NCBI GenBank assembly: GCA_016795485.1
Contig: JAEUHM010000016.1
Coordinates: 1 to 64,000, forward strand
DNA length: 64,000 nt
Direction: 5' to 3'
DNA from: Verrucomicrobiaceae bacterium
Lineage (GTDB): Bacteria > Verrucomicrobiota > Verrucomicrobiia > Verrucomicrobiales > Verrucomicrobiaceae
Numbering within the stretch: the stretch's first letter is position 1; each line of letters begins with the position of its first letter. The notes beneath the pieces were generated by a model. The model had not been told where the DNA came from. It searched no databases and saw only the letters and a list, made by a program, of their open reading frames with translations. The position numbers and the translations under genes were made by a program. Shown here one piece after another: positions 42,207 through 52,076 of this stretch.

Positions 42207-43628
42207 TTAGCCAACACTGCCTTCCATCTCCAAGTCGATCAGGCGCTTCAGTTCCACGCTGTATTCCATCGGAAACTCCTTGGCGAGGTCATTGATGAAA
42301 CCATTGACGGAAAGGCTCATCGCCTCGCCTTCGCTCAATCCGCGCTGCATCAGATAGAAAATCTGCTCAGCACTGACTTGGCTGACACTGGCCTCGTGTT
42401 GTGTGCTGTGCTGACTGCCCCGGACACTGATAGCGGGATAAGTATCTGTGCGACTCTTGGGATTGATGAGAAGGGCATCGCACTCGGTGTTGTTTTTGCA
42501 GCCCTTGAGGTGCTTCGGAATGTGAACGAGCCCACGATAGGTGCTGCGTCCTTCTCCGATACTGATGGATTTACTGATGACGTTGCTCGTTGTCTCATCG
42601 GCAGCGTGAATCATCTTGGCTCCGGTGTCCTGATGTTGGCCGTTGTTAGCCAGAGCGATGCTGATGACCTCGCCACGTGCCTTGCGGCCCTTCATGACAA
42701 CTCCTGGATACTTCATGGTGAGACGTGAACCAATGTTGCAGTCAATCCAGCGGATTTCGGCTTCTTCATGTGCCACACCTCGCTTGGTGACCAGGTTGAA
42801 GACGTTGCTACTCCAGTTTTGCACGGTGACGTACTGAATCTTGGCGCCTTTGAGTGCCACGAGCTCCACCACAGCGCTGTGCAGGGTAGCGGTATCAAAC
42901 TTGGGGGCCGTGCAGCCTTCCATGTACATCACCTCAGCTCCTTCATCTGCAATGATGAGGGTGCGCTCAAATTGGCCAAACTGCTCACTGTTGATCCGGA
43001 AGTAGGCCTGCAGCGGATGCTTCACTTTCACTCCTGGCGGCACATAGATGAAGGAACCTCCGGAGAAAACGGCGCTGTTGAGTGCGCTGAACTTGTTGTC
43101 GCCCGTTGGGATGACTTTACCGAACCACTTTTTGAAGATCTCAGGATGCTTGTGAAGGCCTTCGGTGCTGTTAACGAAGATCACACCCTGCTCGGCCACA
43201 GCGGCTTTGATATTGGAGTATGCCGCTTCAGAATCATATTGCGCTTCCACTCCGGCCAGGAACTTCCGCTCTTGCTCGGGAATGCCGAGGCGCTCGAATG
43301 TCTTCTTGACCTCTTCTGGCACATCGTCCCAGCTCTTCTTCGGTTTGCGATCACCTGCTAGGTAGTAGCGAAACTCGTCGAAATGAATGTTCTCGAGATC
43401 TTTGGTAGCCCAATGGGTGGGCATGGGTTTTTCGTTGAAGACCTTCAGTGCCTTCTTGCGAAAGTCGCGGATCCACTCTGGGTCACCTTTGACGTCACAA
43501 ATGTAGTCGATCGTCTTCTCCGACAGGCCGTAGCCAGCATCGTAGACGTTGTTTTCGGGAAATGTGAAGTCTCCGACGGAATCAATCTTGATGTCGGAAA
43601 GGTCAGGGGTTTCGAGTTCAGCAGACAT
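42207..43628 (-). CDS. sufB: Fe-S cluster assembly protein SufB
   Basis: The cluster-binding scaffold subunit, 473 residues, normal length. Conserved stretches include [72 protein letters not shown] and the catalytic region [18 protein letters not shown], where the Cys/Glu pair lies near the SufD interface. The C-terminus ([20 protein letters not shown]) is standard. It sits between sufC (54 bases upstream) and sufD (37 downstream), with no strong Shine-Dalgarno. Confidence 0.98.
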   Translation of the reverse strand: MSAELETPDLSDIKIDSVGDFTFPENNVYDAGYGLSEKTIDYICDVKGDPEWIRDFRKKALKVFNEKPMPTHWATKDLENIHFDEFRYYLAGDRKPKKSWDDVPEEVKKTFERLGIPEQERKFLAGVEAQYDSEAAYSNIKAAVAEQGVIFVNSTEGLHKHPEIFKKWFGKVIPTGDNKFSALNSAVFSGGSFIYVPPGVKVKHPLQAYFRINSEQFGQFERTLIIADEGAEVMYMEGCTAPKFDTATLHSAVVELVALKGAKIQYVTVQNWSSNVFNLVTKRGVAHEEAEIRWIDCNIGSRLTMKYPGVVMKGRKARGEVISIALANNGQHQDTGAKMIHAADETTSNVISKSISIGEGRSTYRGLVHIPKHLKGCKNNTECDALLINPKSRTDTYPAISVRGSQHSTQHEASVSQVSAEQIFYLMQRGLSEGEAMSLSVNGFINDLAKEFPMEYSVELKRLIDLEMEGSVG

Positions 43629-43682
43629 TGAGTTGAGTGATTTTTCGACAGGCCGGGCAATCCTTCCGCCTGCAAGGGTTAG

Positions 43683-44441
43683 TTAAGCTGCGGCAGGCAG
43701 GGCCTCGTCTTTGACCCAGTCGTAGCCTTTCTCTTCAAGTTTTAGGGCAAGCGAACGGTCTCCGGTCTTGACAATCCGACCGTCCATCAAGACGTGCACG
43801 ATGTCTGGTTGGATGTAATTGAGCAACCGCTGGTAGTGCGTGATCACCAGGAATCCACGCTCTGCAGAGCGCATGGCATTCACCCCACGGGAGACGATTT
43901 TGAGTGCATCAATGTCCAATCCTGAGTCGGTCTCGTCGAGGATTGCGTACTTTGGCTCAAGCATCATGAGTTGGAGGATCTCGTTCCGCTTCTTTTCACC
44001 ACCCGAAAATCCTTCATTGACGTTCCGGCCTGTGAAACTGCGGTCCATCTCCAATTGATCCATCCTGGCGTACATTTGGCGGTAGAAGGCGATGGCATCT
44101 ACATCTTCGCCGTCTGGTTTGCGTGCTTTGAGTGCGGCACGCAGGAAATTGGCGTTCGTCACTCCAGGGATCTCATGTGGATACTGGAATGCCAAAAACA
44201 GTCCAGCGCGGCTGCGTTGGTCAATGCTTAGGCTCAGCAAGTCTTCACCATCAAGGGTCGCGCTTCCTCCAGTCACTTCATAGTCTTCATGACCACAGAG
44301 GACTTTGGACAATGTGCTCTTGCCGGAGCCATTGGGGCCCATAATGGCATGGACTTCACCCGGTTTGATCTCGATGGTTAGTCCTTTGAGGATTTCGCGC
44401 TCGCCAATGCGGGCTTGGAGGTTTTCGATTTTCAGGCTCAT
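43683..44441 (-). CDS. sufC: Fe-S cluster assembly ATPase SufC
   Basis: The ABC-type ATPase of the SufBCD complex, 252 residues. Walker A is GPNGSGKST, the Q-loop is in [13 protein letters not shown] (typical of SufC), the signature is [11 protein letters not shown], Walker B is [16 protein letters not shown] and the switch His is in VITHYQ. ATP binding dimerises SufC and drives SufB-SufD rearrangement. It starts 23 bases after the Fur-family gene and precedes sufB. The stretch before its ATG is C/T-rich on the coding strand and shows no ribosome site. Confidence 0.98.
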   Translation of the reverse strand: MSLKIENLQARIGEREILKGLTIEIKPGEVHAIMGPNGSGKSTLSKVLCGHEDYEVTGGSATLDGEDLLSLSIDQRSRAGLFLAFQYPHEIPGVTNANFLRAALKARKPDGEDVDAIAFYRQMYARMDQLEMDRSFTGRNVNEGFSGGEKKRNEILQLMMLEPKYAILDETDSGLDIDALKIVSRGVNAMRSAERGFLVITHYQRLLNYIQPDIVHVLMDGRIVKTGDRSLALKLEEKGYDWVKDEALPAAA

Positions 44442-44464
44442 GGGGGGAAGGGGATAAATTGTTT

Positions 44465-44911
44465 TTACTTCGTGCAGTCGGGACAGAGTCCGTGGATGGC
44501 CACGTCTGTGCGGGTAACTTTTGCGCCTTTGGGAAGGTTCCAGTAGGTCGCAGGGTCAAAATCTGCCATTGGGTGAGCATCAGTGACCTTTCCGCATTTC
44601 TCACAGTGGAAGTGCACATGCTCATGAAGGTTGGCACAGTAGCGTGATTGGCCTCGTTCGAGATGAACCTGCTTGATCAGGCCATTCGACGTCAGATGTT
44701 CCAGGCAATTGTAAACTGTGGCCAACGAGATATCTGAGGAGCGCGTCTTGATCCGAGTAAATAGGTCCAGGGCCGTCGGATGGTCAGTCGACTCAGCCAA
44801 CGTCTGAAAGACCGCACGTCGATGTGGGGTCAGGCGTGCATCACGACCCAGAACTGCCAAGCGACAGTCCAAACCGGATGGGTAGCTCGTTTTTGGGTTA
44901 ACTGGAGGCAT
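44465..44911 (-). CDS. Fur-family transcriptional regulator
   Basis: A 148-residue metalloregulator. The winged helix occupies the N-terminal half ([21 protein letters not shown] then [19 protein letters not shown]). The metal-binding half has [14 protein letters not shown] and CPDC, so both CxxC zinc sites are intact, with several His residues of the regulatory site. I cannot separate Fur, PerR and Zur types with certainty; the Suf association favours an iron or peroxide sensor. It is the first gene of the suf operon, and a 7-1-7 palindrome sits 24-39 bases upstream of its start, so it probably represses itself and sufCBD. Confidence 0.93.
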   Translation of the reverse strand: MPPVNPKTSYPSGLDCRLAVLGRDARLTPHRRAVFQTLAESTDHPTALDLFTRIKTRSSDISLATVYNCLEHLTSNGLIKQVHLERGQSRYCANLHEHVHFHCEKCGKVTDAHPMADFDPATYWNLPKGAKVTRTDVAIHGLCPDCTK

Positions 44912-44935
44912 CTGGATAGAGATTTGGAATTAGAA

Positions 44936-44950
44936 CTAGAATGATTCTAA
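44936..44950. promoter_or_regulatory. Fur/PerR-type 7-1-7 operator before the suf operon
   Basis: CTAGAATGATTCTAA reads on the other strand as TTAGAATCATTCTAG: two seven-base arms around one central base, six of the seven pairs matching. The shape and AT-rich sequence resemble the PerR/Fur box of the TTATAATnATTATAA type. Another TAGAA half-unit precedes it (44931-44935). It lies just upstream of the Fur-family gene. Confidence 0.65.
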
Positions 44951-45019
44951 AATGATCAAACGAGTCCAGTTGGCAACCGGTTACTCGCTTTTTTCAAGAT
45001 CACCCTCAAGGTCCCGCGC

Positions 45020-45916
45020 TCAATCGAGCTCGGGACGGAAATCCGCCGCATGATAGCTGCTGCGGACTAGGGGGGCTGAAGCCACATGCTTGAAGCCCTT
45101 TTTCAGCGCGATCTGCTTGTAGTTCTCAAATGTGTCCGGATGAATGTAATCCACGACCGGTAGGTGTTGGGGTGACGGCCTCAAGTATTGGCCCAGGGTC
45201 AGAACCGTGACTTTGTGATTCCGAAGATCGTCCATGGCTTGGAACAACTCGACTTCGGTCTCACCAAGGCCCAGCATCAACCCGGACTTGGTGGCTACCT
45301 TTTGACCGGCCTCTCTGGCCATTTCTGCGGCGCGCTTCAGCACCTGAAGGCTGCGATGATATTGAGCTCTGGATCGCACGAGGGGCGTCAGTCGCTCCAC
45401 CGTTTCGAGATTGTGATTAAAGATGTGCGGGCGCGCTGCCATCACGGTCTGGAGCGCATCGTCTTTGCCATTAAAGTCGGGCACGAGGATCTCAATGACG
45501 ATCTCCGGTCTCACTTTCCTTACCGCCTCGATCGTATTGGCAAAATGCTCTGCACCACCATCAGCCACGTCATCGCGTGCCACAGCAGTGATCACGATGT
45601 GGGACAAATCCATTCGCTTTACGGCCTCAGCCACCCGCTGGGGCTCATCCACCTCTAGTGCGAAGGGCTTTGCTGTCTTTACCGCGCAAAACCCGCAGGC
45701 GCGGGTGCAACGATCTCCGGCAATCATAAATGTCGCCGTTCCTTGGCTCCAGCATTCCCAACGGTTTGGGCATTGTGCTTCCTCACAGACCGTGTGCAGT
45801 CTCAGATCCGATATCAGGCCCTTCGTCGACCAGAACTTGGGTTCACTGGGCAGTTTAACCCTGATCCATGGTGGCTTACGCTCGGTATGAAGGGCTGGGT
45901 CAATTTTTGGGGGCAT
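45020..45916 (-). CDS. lipA: Lipoyl synthase
   Basis: A radical-SAM enzyme that inserts two sulfur atoms into protein-bound octanoyl groups. 298 residues, normal length. The auxiliary cluster motif is VCEEAQCPNRWECW (CxxxxCxxxxxC) and the radical-SAM motif is CTRACGFCAV (CxxxCxxC). The conserved GETEVELFQAMDDLRNHKV and TLGQYLRPSPQHLPVVDYIHP stretches follow, with the C-terminal RSSYHA Ser ligand region. Both 4Fe-4S clusters need the Suf system encoded next to it, although it is separated from the Fur gene by 108 bases and probably transcribed separately. It lies 17 bases after the PSD1 gene. No lipB is visible nearby. Confidence 0.98.
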   Translation of the reverse strand: MPPKIDPALHTERKPPWIRVKLPSEPKFWSTKGLISDLRLHTVCEEAQCPNRWECWSQGTATFMIAGDRCTRACGFCAVKTAKPFALEVDEPQRVAEAVKRMDLSHIVITAVARDDVADGGAEHFANTIEAVRKVRPEIVIEILVPDFNGKDDALQTVMAARPHIFNHNLETVERLTPLVRSRAQYHRSLQVLKRAAEMAREAGQKVATKSGLMLGLGETEVELFQAMDDLRNHKVTVLTLGQYLRPSPQHLPVVDYIHPDTFENYKQIALKKGFKHVASAPLVRSSYHAADFRPELD

Positions 45917-45933
45917 GTCCGGACATTACGTCC

Positions 45934-48291
45934 CTAGCGGATAAACTGAAACTCGGGGGTTAGCAAGACGGCCCATAGCATATCCTCAATGTTCTGTGCC
46001 CCAGGCTTGTCGCCCAGAATATCCATGGCTGCAGCAACCTCGTCGTTGGATGGCTGGCGGGCAAAGACTTGGCGATAAATGGCTTTCACAAGCTGTTCTG
46101 GTTCAACCGCGGAGGATGAAAGCGTTTCCGCACCGCGCTTCAGCAGCTCGGCAAGAATCGTCCCGTTGGCTAGGTCGATTGCCTCCAACGTGGTGAGGTT
46201 CTCAGGCCTGACCGAGACGATCTGCTCGCGGTTGGGTCGGCCGAGTGAGCGTTGGAGTAGATCACTCACTACCAACGATGCGCGCACTGGTTTCTCCGTG
46301 CCTCCGGTGCTCATGCGGCCTGCGGCACGATTTGCTGCGAGCGTGATGGCCCCACCCCAGGCATGATTCTTGACGACAGCGGCACTTTGCCATCCACCTT
46401 TGATGGGTTTGATGGCCCGTGCCTCGACCTGCGGCAGTTGAGGGTTCCAATCCCATGTTTGGTCGCTCAGAACCGCTAGGTCGGCACCAGTGGGCATCTT
46501 TAATCGCGCCTCAAACAACAGCCCGGCGGGATTTGGCTTCTTGCCGCCATTCTTCACGACGACAGTGATGACATTAGCGCCTTTTTTGAAGGCGTTGTTC
46601 AAGGGAAACACTTCAACGTTAGCAATGGTGTCGTCGTTCCCTATCTCCCGATTGTTCACATAGAGGCTGTAGCTGTTGTCGGCGGTAATGAGAGCGGAGG
46701 CACTGATGGGTGTGGCCTCTAGTTCCACGACCTTGCGGAAGGTGATGGCCTCATCCGCCTCTGCTTTGGCATCCGCTGACTTCCATATCCACTGTGCGGT
46801 TACTTTTGCAGATGGGTCGGGCTTTCCACGCAACACGCTCGGATGGGTTGATCTCGGGTGAGTCTTTGTGAGTGACCAGACCGCATCCATGAACTGCTCA
46901 GCAGTAAGTCTCCGCGCTATCGGTCCCGTGTAGATGTAATGGGCAGCGTCTGGTTCGCTTGGGGAGGTAGAAGTCTCGCTCTGATAGGCCTCAGAGGTCG
47001 CAATGTGCAGCAGGAGTTGCTTCAAATCATAACCGTTGTCCGAAAGGTAAGTGGCCAAATGGTCTAACAAATCAGCACTCCAAGGCTCTGTATGCATTGC
47101 GTCCACCGGATGAACGATTCCTCGTCCCATGAGCCGATGCCATAGCCGGTTGGCGATGGTGCGGGTAAATCTGCCGTTCTCACGATGCGTCATCAGTGCA
47201 GCGAGTTGAGCAAGACGCTCGGGTTGCGGTGTATCTCCTTTTACCTGACCGATCTCTGGAAAAATCCACGCAGCTTTGGCCGTTCGGCCCGTGGGTTTAT
47301 CGCAGCGGAAGATCTCCTGCGGTGTTTCAGCATACACCGCCGCCAGAGCATACGCTTCATCCAGCTTCCAGCGATCAATGAAGCTATCATGACATGAGGC
47401 GCACTTCATATTGATCCCCAGGAACACTTGGGAGATCGACTGAGCGAACTGCACCTCGCGTGTTTGGGAGGCATTCACGTTTCCACGCCACTTGATACCA
47501 AAAATAAATCCCTCTGATTCCGGAGTCGGGGCTAGCAGTTCTCGCGCAAACTGGTCGAAGGGCTTATTGCTCACCAGAGACTGATAGAGCCAAGTAGTGA
47601 TCGGCTTTCTGCCACCGTCAATGTAACCCGTGCCCACATAATCGTTACGGAGTAGGTCATTCCAAAAGCTGAGCCAGTGCTCAGCGTAGTCCACATCTCT
47701 CTTGAGCAAAGATTGGGTAGTCTCAGCCGTGTCACCGGGAAGGAGACCCACTAAGTCCATGTGCAGGCGCCTCTGGAGCGTTTCGGCTGAAGCCCGTTTA
47801 GGAATCCGTTGTTGGTGTTCTTTCAGGTAAGCATCTACGATGCGATCAATCGGATGCGTCCGCTCAGGGCTCGAAGGCGCGGGTAGGCTGGGTTGCCTTG
47901 GCCGCAGCGGTGGCTCATAGGCTGCTTTACCAAAGGTGAACCCCTCTTCCCAAACCAAGCCCTGCTTCACCCACTGCCGCAGAAGTTCAACCTCTTCAGC
48001 CGAAAGCCGCGCACCTTTGGGTGGCATCTGGGTGTCTTTGTCGGTGCTGACGAGCACCTCGATCAGTGAACTAACTTCGGGCTTGCCCGCTACGACCACC
48101 GGACCGTTCTCCGAACCTTCAAGAAGTTCCGCACGCGTGTTCATCGACAGACCAGCCTTCTTTTTGTCTCCGAGGTGGCATTCAGCGCAATGCTTCTTCA
48201 ATATCGGTACGATCTGATGAGAGAAGTCCACCGCGCCATGCAATGGCAGAGTTAGGAGTGGCAGAAAAAGGCAAAGGCGGTGGAACATCAT
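45934..48291 (-). CDS. PSD1-type protein: haem c, DUF1549, DUF1553, with sandwich insert
   Basis: A secreted PVC-type protein of unknown activity, ~785 residues. After a signal peptide (MMFHRLCLFLPLLTLPLHG) comes a planctomycete cytochrome domain with haem motif CAECH and the MPPKG Met, then DUF1549 (WLSFWNDLLRNDYVGTGYID, KCASCHDSFIDRW with a second CxxCH) and DUF1553 (ANRLWHRLMGRGIVHPVD, LLLHIATSEAYQ). Between the DUF1553 parts, about residues 510-620, lies a beta-sandwich insert (SALITADNSYSLYVNNREIG) resembling the N-terminal domain of alpha-L-rhamnosidases. The family usually has a DUF1501 partner gene next door; none is here. ATG 48291 is used; ATG 48330 would add 13 residues in front of the signal. 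Confidence 0.92.
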   Translation of the reverse strand: MMFHRLCLFLPLLTLPLHGAVDFSHQIVPILKKHCAECHLGDKKKAGLSMNTRAELLEGSENGPVVVAGKPEVSSLIEVLVSTDKDTQMPPKGARLSAEEVELLRQWVKQGLVWEEGFTFGKAAYEPPLRPRQPSLPAPSSPERTHPIDRIVDAYLKEHQQRIPKRASAETLQRRLHMDLVGLLPGDTAETTQSLLKRDVDYAEHWLSFWNDLLRNDYVGTGYIDGGRKPITTWLYQSLVSNKPFDQFARELLAPTPESEGFIFGIKWRGNVNASQTREVQFAQSISQVFLGINMKCASCHDSFIDRWKLDEAYALAAVYAETPQEIFRCDKPTGRTAKAAWIFPEIGQVKGDTPQPERLAQLAALMTHRENGRFTRTIANRLWHRLMGRGIVHPVDAMHTEPWSADLLDHLATYLSDNGYDLKQLLLHIATSEAYQSETSTSPSEPDAAHYIYTGPIARRLTAEQFMDAVWSLTKTHPRSTHPSVLRGKPDPSAKVTAQWIWKSADAKAEADEAITFRKVVELEATPISASALITADNSYSLYVNNREIGNDDTIANVEVFPLNNAFKKGANVITVVVKNGGKKPNPAGLLFEARLKMPTGADLAVLSDQTWDWNPQLPQVEARAIKPIKGGWQSAAVVKNHAWGGAITLAANRAAGRMSTGGTEKPVRASLVVSDLLQRSLGRPNREQIVSVRPENLTTLEAIDLANGTILAELLKRGAETLSSSAVEPEQLVKAIYRQVFARQPSNDEVAAAMDILGDKPGAQNIEDMLWAVLLTPEFQFIR

Positions 48292-48393
48292 CGTCGGAGG
48301 CTTCTCAATACGCAAAAACTTGCTCAACATTGCCGATTCGCATCAGCAGTTTCACCTTGTCCACCCCTCATCCATCGCCACCGTCGTGATCCG

Positions 48394-50091
48394 ATGAGCA
48401 ACCACGCTAAACGCTACTCTTTAGGCATCGACTATGGCACCAACTCCTGCCGCTCACTCTTGGTGGACTTGGATGATGGGGCCGAGGTCGGCACGGCTGT
48501 TTTCCCTTACCCTTCGGGCAAGATGGGCATCCTTTTGGATGGGCGAGATCCCAATGTAGCACGCCAGAACCCTCAAGATTACCTGGACGGTCTCGAGTTT
48601 GTCGTAAAGAAAGCGCTCGACCAAGCTCGGGCGACAGTGGCTGGTTTCGACCCATCAGCCATTGTGGGCCTGGGCATCGACACCACTGGCAGTACCGTCA
48701 TACCTGTCGATGCAAAGGGTACCCCGCTTGGTTTGCAGGCCAACTTTAAAGACAATCTCAATGCGATGGTCTGGCTGTGGAAGGATCACACAGCACACGA
48801 AGAAGCTGCGGAGATCACGTCGCTTGCGGCAAGGATCCGTCCTCAGTATCTCGCCAAGTGTGGGGGCACCTACTCGAGTGAATGGTGGTGGAGCAAAATA
48901 CTTCACCTCCGCCGCATTGATCCCGCAATCTTTGCCAGCGCTCACAGTTTTGTAGAGCACTGCGACTGGATACCCGCAGTCCTCGCGGGAGAGACCGATC
49001 CCGCCAAAATGAAGCGCAGTGTGTGTGCTGCGGGGCACAAGGCTATGTTCAATGCCGGGTGGGGCGGCCTTCCAGACAAAGAGTTCCTCGCTGCCCTTGA
49101 TCCGGCCTTGGCCGACTTGAGAGATCGACTCTTTGATTCCGCTCATACCTCCAATGTCCGCGCGGGCGGACTGTGTGAAGAGTGGGCAGGCCGTTTGGGA
49201 CTCAAGACAGGAACGGCGATTGCGGTTGGTGCCTTTGATGCGCATATGGGAGCCGTGGGAGCTGGTGTCAAAGAGGGCACCCTGACCAAGATTCTAGGCA
49301 CCAGTACTTGCGACTTGATGGTGAGTTCTTCTAACAGGCAACTGGCAGACATTCCTGGCGTCTGCGGCATCGTTGACGGTTCAGTTCTGCCAGGTTACTT
49401 CGGAATCGAGGCCGGACAAAGTGCAGTCGGAGACATTTTCCTGTGGCTCGTCGGGCATCTCGTCCCAGACACCTACGGAGCCGATCTTGACGCCAAGTTT
49501 GAGACCATGCAGCAGGCGATGACAAAGCAGAAGCCGGGGGCGACTGGACTTCTGGCTCTTGACTGGAACAATGGCAACCGCACCATTCTCACAGATGCAC
49601 GGCTCACAGGCTTGTTGCTTGGTCAGACACTCCACACTACTGCCCATGAGATCTACCGCGCTTACATCGAAGCGACTGCTTTTGGAGCGCTTACCATCAT
49701 CAAACGAATCGAGGAATACGGCGTTCCCGTCCAAGAAGTCGTGAACACTGGTGGTCTCGCGGTCAAGAATGCGACCCTCATGCAGATTTACGCCGACGTG
49801 ATCGGCAAGCCAATGAAGGTCGCCCGCAGCGATCAAACCTGTGCCCTCGGAGCGGCAATCTTTGGCGCGGCGGCAGCTGGGGCAGGGGACGTTGGAGAAC
49901 TTCAGTCGCGCATGACCGCGGTTCGCGAGACGATTTACAACCCCATTCCCGAGAATCATCAGGTGTATTCTGAACTTTATGCGCTCTACCGCGATGTTCA
50001 TGATGCCTTCGGCACTGCTGATTGGAACGGCAATCTCTCCCATGTCATGAAGCGATTGCTGGAGATACGTGACAGACAACGTTGCGCCTGA
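48394..50091 (+). CDS. araB: Ribulokinase
   Basis: An FGGY-family kinase that phosphorylates L-ribulose, 565 residues, matching the usual AraB length. The N-terminal phosphate motif is GIDYGTNSCRSLLVDLDDG; the region GGTYSSEWWWSKILHL and CDWIPAVLAG are typical AraB, and GTSTCDLMV and GIEAGQSAVGDIFLWL belong to the ATP half. NTGGLAVKNATLMQIYADV is the FGGY signature-2 stretch. ATG 48394 is chosen because the recognisable protein begins there; an upstream ORF extension is not conserved-looking. No araA, araD or arabinose transporter is adjacent, so it is an orphan kinase here. It is divergent from the PSD1 gene. Confidence 0.95.
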   Translation: MSNHAKRYSLGIDYGTNSCRSLLVDLDDGAEVGTAVFPYPSGKMGILLDGRDPNVARQNPQDYLDGLEFVVKKALDQARATVAGFDPSAIVGLGIDTTGSTVIPVDAKGTPLGLQANFKDNLNAMVWLWKDHTAHEEAAEITSLAARIRPQYLAKCGGTYSSEWWWSKILHLRRIDPAIFASAHSFVEHCDWIPAVLAGETDPAKMKRSVCAAGHKAMFNAGWGGLPDKEFLAALDPALADLRDRLFDSAHTSNVRAGGLCEEWAGRLGLKTGTAIAVGAFDAHMGAVGAGVKEGTLTKILGTSTCDLMVSSSNRQLADIPGVCGIVDGSVLPGYFGIEAGQSAVGDIFLWLVGHLVPDTYGADLDAKFETMQQAMTKQKPGATGLLALDWNNGNRTILTDARLTGLLLGQTLHTTAHEIYRAYIEATAFGALTIIKRIEEYGVPVQEVVNTGGLAVKNATLMQIYADVIGKPMKVARSDQTCALGAAIFGAAAAGAGDVGELQSRMTAVRETIYNPIPENHQVYSELYALYRDVHDAFGTADWNGNLSHVMKRLLEIRDRQRCA

Positions 50092-50112
50092 GCCTCAAAC
50101 AGGGTTTCTTTC

Positions 50113-50910
50113 ATGATGACAAAGATTGCATTGCTCGGCTGCGGCAAAATGGGTTCGGCATTAGTGAACGGTATCGCTCGTTCGCTTGGCAAAGGTGTTG
50201 CGTTCTGGTTCTACGATGTTCACCCGGCATCTGCAGAAGCGCTCAGTTCGCTGGGCACGGTTTCGGACAGTGCCGCTGCTGCCGTGACCAATGCAGATGT
50301 AGTCATCCTCGCCGTAAAACCCGGAGACATGCGTGCTCTATGTCAAAGCTTGGCCAGCCTTGGAGGAGACAGACTTTACCTCTCTATCGCCGCTGGCCTA
50401 AAGCTTGTTGATTTGCAGTCCTGGCTTGGTGGTAATCAACGAGTGATCCGAGTCATGCCCAACACCCCCGCACTGGTTGGGATGGGCGCCTCGGCCTTCT
50501 CGCGTGGTGAGCGGGCCACTGAGAATGATGCGGCGCTTGCTCGTCAACTTCTAGGGGCGGTCGGCACGGCGGATGAGGTTGCGGAGAAGCTTTTGGACGC
50601 AGTGACGGGTCTGAGTGGTAGCGGCCCAGCTTACGGTTACACCATCATTGAGGCCCTTGCTGACGGTGGTGTGCTCATGGGGCTTCCTCGCGCCACAGCG
50701 GTGCGATTGGCTGCTCAAACCATGCTCGGGGCAGCTGAAATGGTCCTCAAGACTGGTAAGCACACCGGCTCACTGCGTGATGAAGTGACCAGCCCAGGTG
50801 GAACAACCGCAGCTGGATTGGAAGCCCTCGAACTTGGCGGTCTCCGTGCCGCATTGCTTCAGGCTGTGCGCTCGGCTACCGAGCGCGCTATCGAACTCGG
50901 TCAAAAATAG
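50113..50910 (+). CDS. proC: Pyrroline-5-carboxylate reductase
   Basis: Last step of proline synthesis: reduces pyrroline-5-carboxylate with NAD(P)H. 265 residues. The Rossmann start is IALLGCGKMGSALVNGI, and the substrate region is VTGLSGSGPAYGYTIIEAL, then RLAAQTMLGAAEMV and LRDEVTSPGGTTAAGLEALE, the ProC signature. ATG 50113 is followed by a second ATG; either may be used. It lies 21 bases after araB and two bases before the class V aminotransferase gene. Confidence 0.97.
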   Translation: MMTKIALLGCGKMGSALVNGIARSLGKGVAFWFYDVHPASAEALSSLGTVSDSAAAAVTNADVVILAVKPGDMRALCQSLASLGGDRLYLSIAAGLKLVDLQSWLGGNQRVIRVMPNTPALVGMGASAFSRGERATENDAALARQLLGAVGTADEVAEKLLDAVTGLSGSGPAYGYTIIEALADGGVLMGLPRATAVRLAAQTMLGAAEMVLKTGKHTGSLRDEVTSPGGTTAAGLEALELGGLRAALLQAVRSATERAIELGQK

Positions 50911-50912
50911 CC

Positions 50913-52076
50913 ATGTCTTTGGTAGAGCAACTTCGCACAGACGAAACGCTTCGGCAGAAGGAGTTTCCCGTGACATCCGCATCGGTATTCATGGCTCATG
51001 CTGGCGTTACGATTCTCCCACGCCGCGTTACGTCGGCTATGCAGCAATACCTGGAGCAGAGTTGTCTTCGTCATCAGGAGTATCCAGAGGCATGGAAAGC
51101 GGTTCTTGAGACCCGCGCACTCGCCGCCAGACTCATCGGGGCCAAAGCTTCTGAAATCGCTCTCCTTGGACCCACTTCACTAGGCCTTAATCTCGTAGCG
51201 CTCGGCCTAGAATGGGCGCCTGGAGATGAAGTGGTCTGCTATCTCGACGACTACCCCGCCAACGTCTACCCATGGATGGAACTCCAGCGCAAAGGAGTTA
51301 CGGTTCGCTTTCTGAAACCCAATGGGCTCGGGGGCATCACTCCTGAGATAGTTGCTGCCTCCCTCACCGCCCGCACCAAGTTGGTTTCCATAGCTTCCTG
51401 TCATTACCTCACTGGTAACCGTATCGACCTTCCAACGATTGGCTCATTGCTAAAGTCTCGCGGCATTTTGTTCTGTCTGGATGCGATACAGACACTCGGC
51501 GCCTTCAAAACGACGGTTGAGCATGTAGATTTCCTCAGTGCTGACGCACATAAGTGGTTGTTAGGACCAATGAGTGCCGGGATAGTCTACGTTCGTGAAG
51601 AACTCCATGAGCGCCTTCGGCCAGCATTGCTCGGCTCTTGGAATGTGAGGAGTCCGCAGTTCATCGCTCAGGAGACGATTGAGTTTGAGTCCGGCGGTCG
51701 TCGTTTTGAGCCCGGCGCCATGAACATAGCGGGTATTCTTGGCATGAGGGCAGCGTTGGAACTCATTGGTGAAGCTGGAGTCGATGCCATTAGCGCGCGA
51801 CTTCTCCAACTCCGTGAAATGATCCATGAGGCGCTTCCCACCTGGGAGTTTCTCTCGGTAGTAGACGGTTGTCTCCCCAGCGGCATCATCACAGGTAGAC
51901 CGCTTGGCGCTACCGAAGATCAAATGACACAACTGTTTGCTCGGCTAACAGCGTCAAACATCGTCGCGTCACATCGTCATGATCGCAGTGGCAAAAGTTA
52001 CATCCGCTTTAGCCCCCATTTTTACAATCACGAGTCCGAAATTGAAAGACTCGCGAGCGTTATCAATGGCTCATGA
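50913..52076 (+). CDS. Class V aminotransferase-fold PLP enzyme
   Basis: A 387-residue PLP-dependent enzyme of the cysteine desulfurase/isopenicillin N epimerase fold. The Schiff-base lysine is in SADAHKWLLGPMSAG; the cofactor-stacking region is SIASCHYLTGNRIDLPTI and FCLDAIQTLGAF. The phosphate site near residue 85 is SEIALLGPTSLGLNLVA. The desulfurase loop cysteine is not evident, so a sulfur-donor role for the Suf system, which lacks sufS here, is not supported. The reaction is unknown. It starts two bases after proC and its stop overlaps the PSD1 gene by four bases, where the base composition changes sharply. Confidence 0.9.
   Translation: MSLVEQLRTDETLRQKEFPVTSASVFMAHAGVTILPRRVTSAMQQYLEQSCLRHQEYPEAWKAVLETRALAARLIGAKASEIALLGPTSLGLNLVALGLEWAPGDEVVCYLDDYPANVYPWMELQRKGVTVRFLKPNGLGGITPEIVAASLTARTKLVSIASCHYLTGNRIDLPTIGSLLKSRGILFCLDAIQTLGAFKTTVEHVDFLSADAHKWLLGPMSAGIVYVREELHERLRPALLGSWNVRSPQFIAQETIEFESGGRRFEPGAMNIAGILGMRAALELIGEAGVDAISARLLQLREMIHEALPTWEFLSVVDGCLPSGIITGRPLGATEDQMTQLFARLTASNIVASHRHDRSGKSYIRFSPHFYNHESEIERLASVINGS

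Noticed and set aside
50913-52076. Class V enzyme as the missing SufS
   Set aside because: The desulfurase loop cysteine is not evident, and it lies in an operon with proC rather than suf.
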